Assembly: GCF_003626655.1 (NCBI RefSeq)
Contig: NZ_RBAN01000002.1
Location: 372,001-436,000, forward strand
Length of the DNA: 64,000 nucleotides
From: Micromonospora costi
GTDB taxonomy: Bacteria; Actinomycetota; Actinomycetes; Mycobacteriales; Micromonosporaceae
Direction: 5' to 3'
Shown here piece after piece: positions 61,006 to 64,000 of this stretch. The notes below the pieces were generated by a model. It made no database searches. It was not told where the DNA came from and saw nothing but the letters and a program-made list of their open reading frames with translations. A program made the position numbers and the translations under genes. Numbering within the stretch: the first letter of the stretch is position 1; the number at the start of each line of letters is the position of its first letter.

Positions 61006-61050
61006 GCTGATCCGGAATATATGGTCGGGGCGAACACGAGGGGGTGCGAG

Positions 61051-61602
61051 TTGGCGAAGTCGTACCAGGCGACCAGGACGGCACCGTCGCCGGACAGCGC
61101 GGTGGTGCGTGGCCCCGGCGAGGTGGAGGTCCGCCTGCGCGTGAACGGGCAGGATCGGACGATGATGATCGAGCCCAGGGTCAGCCTGCTCGACGCCCTC
61201 CGGGACCGTCTCGAACTGACCGGCACGAAGAAGGGCTGCAACCAGGGCGCCTGCGGGGCGTGCACGGTCTGGGTCGACCGGCGGCGGGTGCTGGCCTGCC
61301 TGACCCTCGCGATCAGCTGCGAGAGCCGCGAGATCACCACCGTCGAGGCACTGTCCGAGGGGGACACGCTGCACCCCATGCAGCAGGCCTTCCTGGACTG
61401 CGACGCCTTCCAGTGCGGCTACTGCACCCCCGGCCAGCTCATGTCGGCCGTGGCGCTGCTCGACGAGGGCCACGCCGGCGACGACGACGAGATCCGCGAG
61501 TGGATGAGCGGCAACATCTGCCGCTGCGCCGCGTATCCCCACATCCGGGCGGCGATCCGCCGGGTCCGCGACGAACAGGGGGGCGGCCGTGCGTCCCATT
61601 AG
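61051..61602 (+). CDS. [2Fe-2S] subunit of a PaoABC-type aldehyde oxidoreductase
   Basis: Protein of 183 residues. The plant-type cluster is bound by KKGCNQGACGACTVWVDRRRVLAC (CxxxxCxxC...C), the second, molybdopterin-side cluster by FQCGYCTPGQ and GNICRCAAYPHI. It passes electrons from the molybdenum site to the FAD subunit. The N-terminus (AKSYQATRTAPSPDSAVVRGPGEVEVRLRVNG) has no Tat signal or helix, unlike E. coli PaoA, so this enzyme is probably cytoplasmic. The TTG at 61051 has GAGGGGG upstream; an in-frame ATG at 61021 is the alternative. It overlaps the next gene by 14 nt. Confidence 0.88.
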   Translation: MAKSYQATRTAPSPDSAVVRGPGEVEVRLRVNGQDRTMMIEPRVSLLDALRDRLELTGTKKGCNQGACGACTVWVDRRRVLACLTLAISCESREITTVEALSEGDTLHPMQQAFLDCDAFQCGYCTPGQLMSAVALLDEGHAGDDDEIREWMSGNICRCAAYPHIRAAIRRVRDEQGGGRASH

Positions 61603-62584
61603 CTACTCCCGGGTGTCCGACGTCGCGACGGCGATCGGCACGGTCACCGCCGACCCGGACAGCGCCTTCCTCGCCGGCGGCACCACCCAGGTCGACCTGC
61701 TGCGCATCTACGTCGAGCAGCCCCGCCGTCTCGTCGACATCAACGACCTGCCGTTGAACCGGGTCGAGGAGCTGCCCGACGGCGGGTTGCGGATCGGCGG
61801 GCTGGCCCGGATGAGCGACGTGGCCGAGGACCCGGCGGTGCTGCGCCGCTACCCGGTGGTGTCCGAGGCGCTGCTGCTCGGCGCGTCCCCGCAGCTGCGA
61901 CACATGGCCACCGTCGCCGGCAACCTCATGCAACGCGTACGGTGCAGCTACTTCCGTGACACCGAGGCGTCCTGCAACAAGCGCGCCCCCGGCACGGGGT
62001 GCGCCGCCATGGAGGGGGTCAACCGCGGGCACGCGGTGCTCGGCACCAGCGACTGCTGCATCGCCACCCACCCGTCCGACCTCGGAGTGGCGCTCCAGGC
62101 GCTGGACGCCGTGGTGCAGACCGAGGGGCCGGCCGGCCCGCGCAGCATCCCCATCGACGACTTCTACCTGCTCCCCGGAACCACCCCGGAGCGGGAGCAC
62201 CCCCTGGACCACGGCGAGCTGGTGACCGGCATCGACCTGCCTCCGCTGCCGGTGGCGGCCACCTCCCGGTACACGAAGATCCGCGACCGCGAGTCGTACG
62301 AGTTCGCGCTCGCCGCGGTCGCGGTGGCCATGTCGGTGGTCGGCGGCCGGATCGCGGAGATCCGGCTCGCCCTCGGCGGGGTGGCCACCAAGCCGTGGCG
62401 GGCCCGCGCGGCCGAGCGGGAACTCGACGGCGCGCCGGCCACGGTCGAGTCGTTCACCCGCGCCGCCGAGGCGGAGATGGCGGGGGCCGTGTCACACGGG
62501 ATGAACGCCTTCAAGATCGAGCTTGGCAAGCGGACGATCGTCCGCGCCCTGGAGGAGATGGCACAGCGGGAGGGGACGGCATGA
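61589..62584 (+). CDS. FAD/[4Fe-4S] subunit of a PaoABC-type aldehyde oxidoreductase
   Basis: FAD-binding subunit (CoxM/PaoB-like) of 331 residues. The FAD loops are AFLAGGTTQVDLLR near residue 27 and LLLGASPQLRHMATVAGNLMQRVRC near 100-119. An insertion of about 40 residues follows with cysteines at 119, 129, 138 and 156/157 (RCSYFRDTEASCNKR, GTGCAAMEG, TSDCCIATHPSD); this is the extra [4Fe-4S] segment found in E. coli PaoB and 4-hydroxybenzoyl-CoA reductase. It accepts electrons from the [2Fe-2S] subunit. GTG start; its stop overlaps the next ATG (ATGA). Confidence 0.9.
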   Translation: MRPISYSRVSDVATAIGTVTADPDSAFLAGGTTQVDLLRIYVEQPRRLVDINDLPLNRVEELPDGGLRIGGLARMSDVAEDPAVLRRYPVVSEALLLGASPQLRHMATVAGNLMQRVRCSYFRDTEASCNKRAPGTGCAAMEGVNRGHAVLGTSDCCIATHPSDLGVALQALDAVVQTEGPAGPRSIPIDDFYLLPGTTPEREHPLDHGELVTGIDLPPLPVAATSRYTKIRDRESYEFALAAVAVAMSVVGGRIAEIRLALGGVATKPWRARAAERELDGAPATVESFTRAAEAEMAGAVSHGMNAFKIELGKRTIVRALEEMAQREGTA

Positions 62585-64000
62585 GCCCGGCGATCGGCGC
62601 CACCCTGAACCGGGTGGACGGCCGCTTCAAGGTACGCGGCGAGTCACGCTACTCGGCCGAGGTTTCGGTGCCCAACCTCACGCACGCGGTGGTGGTGAAC
62701 GCGAAGATCGCGAGCGGCCGGATCACCTCGATCGACACCACCGAGGCCGAACGCGCCGAGGGTGTGCTGGCCGTGTTCACCCACCGCAACCTGAACCGGG
62801 TCGCCACCGTTCCTCGGCTGCTCCCGTCGCTGGCCGGGCTCGCGGCGCCGGGCCAGACCTTCTTCCCGATGCAGGACGAGACGATCCACTACGGCGGGCA
62901 ACCGGTCGCCATCGTGGTCGCCGACACCATCGAGCGCGCCGACCACGCCGGCACGCTGATCCGGATCGAGTACGAGACCAGGCCCCCGATCACGCTGGTC
63001 GACCAGGCGCGCGAGCAGGCGTACGTGCCGGAACGGATCTTCGGCGGCCTGCTGCCCGGGCACGGGTCGCGGGGTGACGTGGCGAAGGCGCTCGCCGAGG
63101 CGGAGGTGTGCGTGGACGCCACCTTCCGGTTCGCGCCCAACCACCACAACCCGATCGAGCCCGGTGCCAGCACGGCCGTCTGGGACGACGTCGACCGGCT
63201 CACGGTCTACGACTCGACGCAGGGCCCGAGTGCCGTCCAGTTCACGCTCGCCGAACTGCTCGGCCTGCCGCCGATCTCCATCCGGGTGGTGAGCCACGCC
63301 GTCGGCGGCAGCTTCGGGTCCAAGGCCATGGTCTGGCACCACCCGGCCCTGGCGGCGCTGGCCGCCCGGCAGGTGGGCCGGCCGGTCCGGCTGGTGCTCA
63401 CCCGGGAGCAGATGTTCACCTCCTGCGGGCACCGCGAGGAGCAGGAGCAGCGGATCACCATCGGCGCGGGCGCCGACGGGCGGATCACCGCGCTGCGCCA
63501 CCACAAGCTCTCCCTCACCTCGCCGTTCGACGACTGGGCGGAGCCGTCGTTGCAGAGCGCGGCGGTGGCGTACGTCAACCCGAACTACGAGGGCATCTAC
63601 CACCTTGTCCGGGGCAACACCATCACACCCACCTTCATGCGCGCGCCGGGCGAGGCGAGCGGCATGTTCGCGCTCGAGTGCGCGATGGACGAGCTGGCCG
63701 AGCGCATCGGGATCGACCCGCTCGAGCTGCGGATGCGCAACTACTCCGACACCGACCCGGAGAGCGGGAAGCCCTGGTCCAGCAGCGGCCTGCGGGAGTG
63801 CTTCCAGCGGGCGGCCGAGCTGTTCGGCTGGCACGACCGGGACCCGCGCCCCGGGTCACGACGTGAGGGCCAGTGGCTGATCGGCAGCGGCCTGGCCAGC
63901 GCGCTCTACCCGGTGACCCAGCCGGTGAACCCGCAGCGCGCCCGCGCCCGGCTCTACAACGACGGCACGGCGGTGATCGAGGCCGGCGTCTCGGAGTTCG
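62581..64000 (+). CDS. molybdopterin-binding subunit of a PaoABC-type aldehyde oxidoreductase (partial)
   Basis: Xanthine-dehydrogenase-family large subunit, cut by the right edge after about 473 codons of an expected 700-730. The first domain (NRVDGRFKVRGESRYSAEVSVPNL ... DTIERADHAGTLIRIEYE) is followed by the molybdenum domain (EPGASTAVWDD, VGGSFGSKAMVWHHPALAALAARQVGRPVRLVLTREQ, FMRAPGEASGMFALECAMDELA). The Arg-Ala-Pro-Gly string is at the cofactor site. It probably oxidises an aldehyde; aromatic aldehydes are the PaoC substrates, but purines cannot be excluded. ATG overlaps the previous stop. The C-terminal half with the catalytic Glu lies outside the window. Confidence 0.88.
   Translation, partial: MSPAIGATLNRVDGRFKVRGESRYSAEVSVPNLTHAVVVNAKIASGRITSIDTTEAERAEGVLAVFTHRNLNRVATVPRLLPSLAGLAAPGQTFFPMQDETIHYGGQPVAIVVADTIERADHAGTLIRIEYETRPPITLVDQAREQAYVPERIFGGLLPGHGSRGDVAKALAEAEVCVDATFRFAPNHHNPIEPGASTAVWDDVDRLTVYDSTQGPSAVQFTLAELLGLPPISIRVVSHAVGGSFGSKAMVWHHPALAALAARQVGRPVRLVLTREQMFTSCGHREEQEQRITIGAGADGRITALRHHKLSLTSPFDDWAEPSLQSAAVAYVNPNYEGIYHLVRGNTITPTFMRAPGEASGMFALECAMDELAERIGIDPLELRMRNYSDTDPESGKPWSSSGLRECFQRAAELFGWHDRDPRPGSRREGQWLIGSGLASALYPVTQPVNPQRARARLYNDGTAVIEAGVSEF

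Overview
This window is chromosomal DNA from a very GC-rich actinomycete, most likely a Micromonospora-like member of the Micromonosporaceae. The basis is the strong GC bias and GTG/TTG starts, many overlapping GTGA/ATGA gene junctions, -10 boxes placed 5-8 nt before start codons (leaderless mRNAs), a mabA-inhA-hemH type block, and a MurD2/MurL-type peptidoglycan gene pair. I saw no prophage, transposase gene, CRISPR array, rRNA or convincing tRNA gene. The window opens inside an ECF sigma factor gene and ends inside a molybdopterin oxidoreductase gene.

Layout. 1-4.4 kb: SnoaL-tailed ECF sigma factor divergent from an alpha/beta hydrolase, a MobA-like nucleotidyltransferase, and a stand-alone family-A DNA polymerase. 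4.5-15.5 kb: an amino-sugar locus with two paralogous NgcEFG-type ABC importers. The first is in one operon with a MurR/RpiR regulator and a SIS-domain protein, divergent from a BadF-type sugar kinase. The second lies beyond a small VOC/ArsR/SRPBCC operon. No transport ATPase is present, so a shared MsiK-like ATPase elsewhere is expected. 15.7-18.5 kb: class III aminotransferase plus CoA-acylating (methyl)malonate-semialdehyde dehydrogenase. 18.6-22.0 kb: four proteins of unknown function. 22.1-24.9 kb: divergent MurD2-type ligase and MurL-type epimerase. 25.0-29.4 kb: PucR regulator, SpoU rRNA/tRNA methyltransferase, secreted GH10-CBM2 xylanase. 29.4-30.0 kb: gene-free repeat-bearing stretch.

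30.0-37.2 kb: class A penicillin-binding protein, a membrane protein, SPFH/NfeD pair, serine hydrolase, DUF3097. 37.4-41.7 kb: unknown protein, HAD phosphatase, ferrochelatase, FabI, FabG. 41.9-46.2 kb: two-component system, secreted alpha/beta hydrolase, membrane acyltransferase, 26-residue membrane peptide. 46.3-49.3 kb: MoxR-DUF58-VWA operon. 49.6-53.3 kb: small Cys protein and two bacterial-PH proteins joined by tiny bridging ORFs, then a PAP2 protein. 53.5-59.7 kb: Na+/H+ antiporter, FlK-like thioesterase, metallo-beta-lactamase-fold hydrolase, MarR plus Bcr/CflA efflux pump, PfkB sugar kinase, NTF2-like protein. 59.8-64.0 kb: XdhC/PaoD-like maturation factor divergent from a PaoABC-type molybdenum aldehyde oxidoreductase.

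The points most worth following are the MurD2/MurL pair (an alternative way to put D-glutamate into peptidoglycan), a family of related GATC-containing hairpins at convergent gene ends, an ArsR promoter whose whole -35/-10 spacer is the operator palindrome, a 250-bp element with perfect 24-bp inverted ends, and two consecutive micro-ORFs that bridge gene junctions by 4-nt overlaps.
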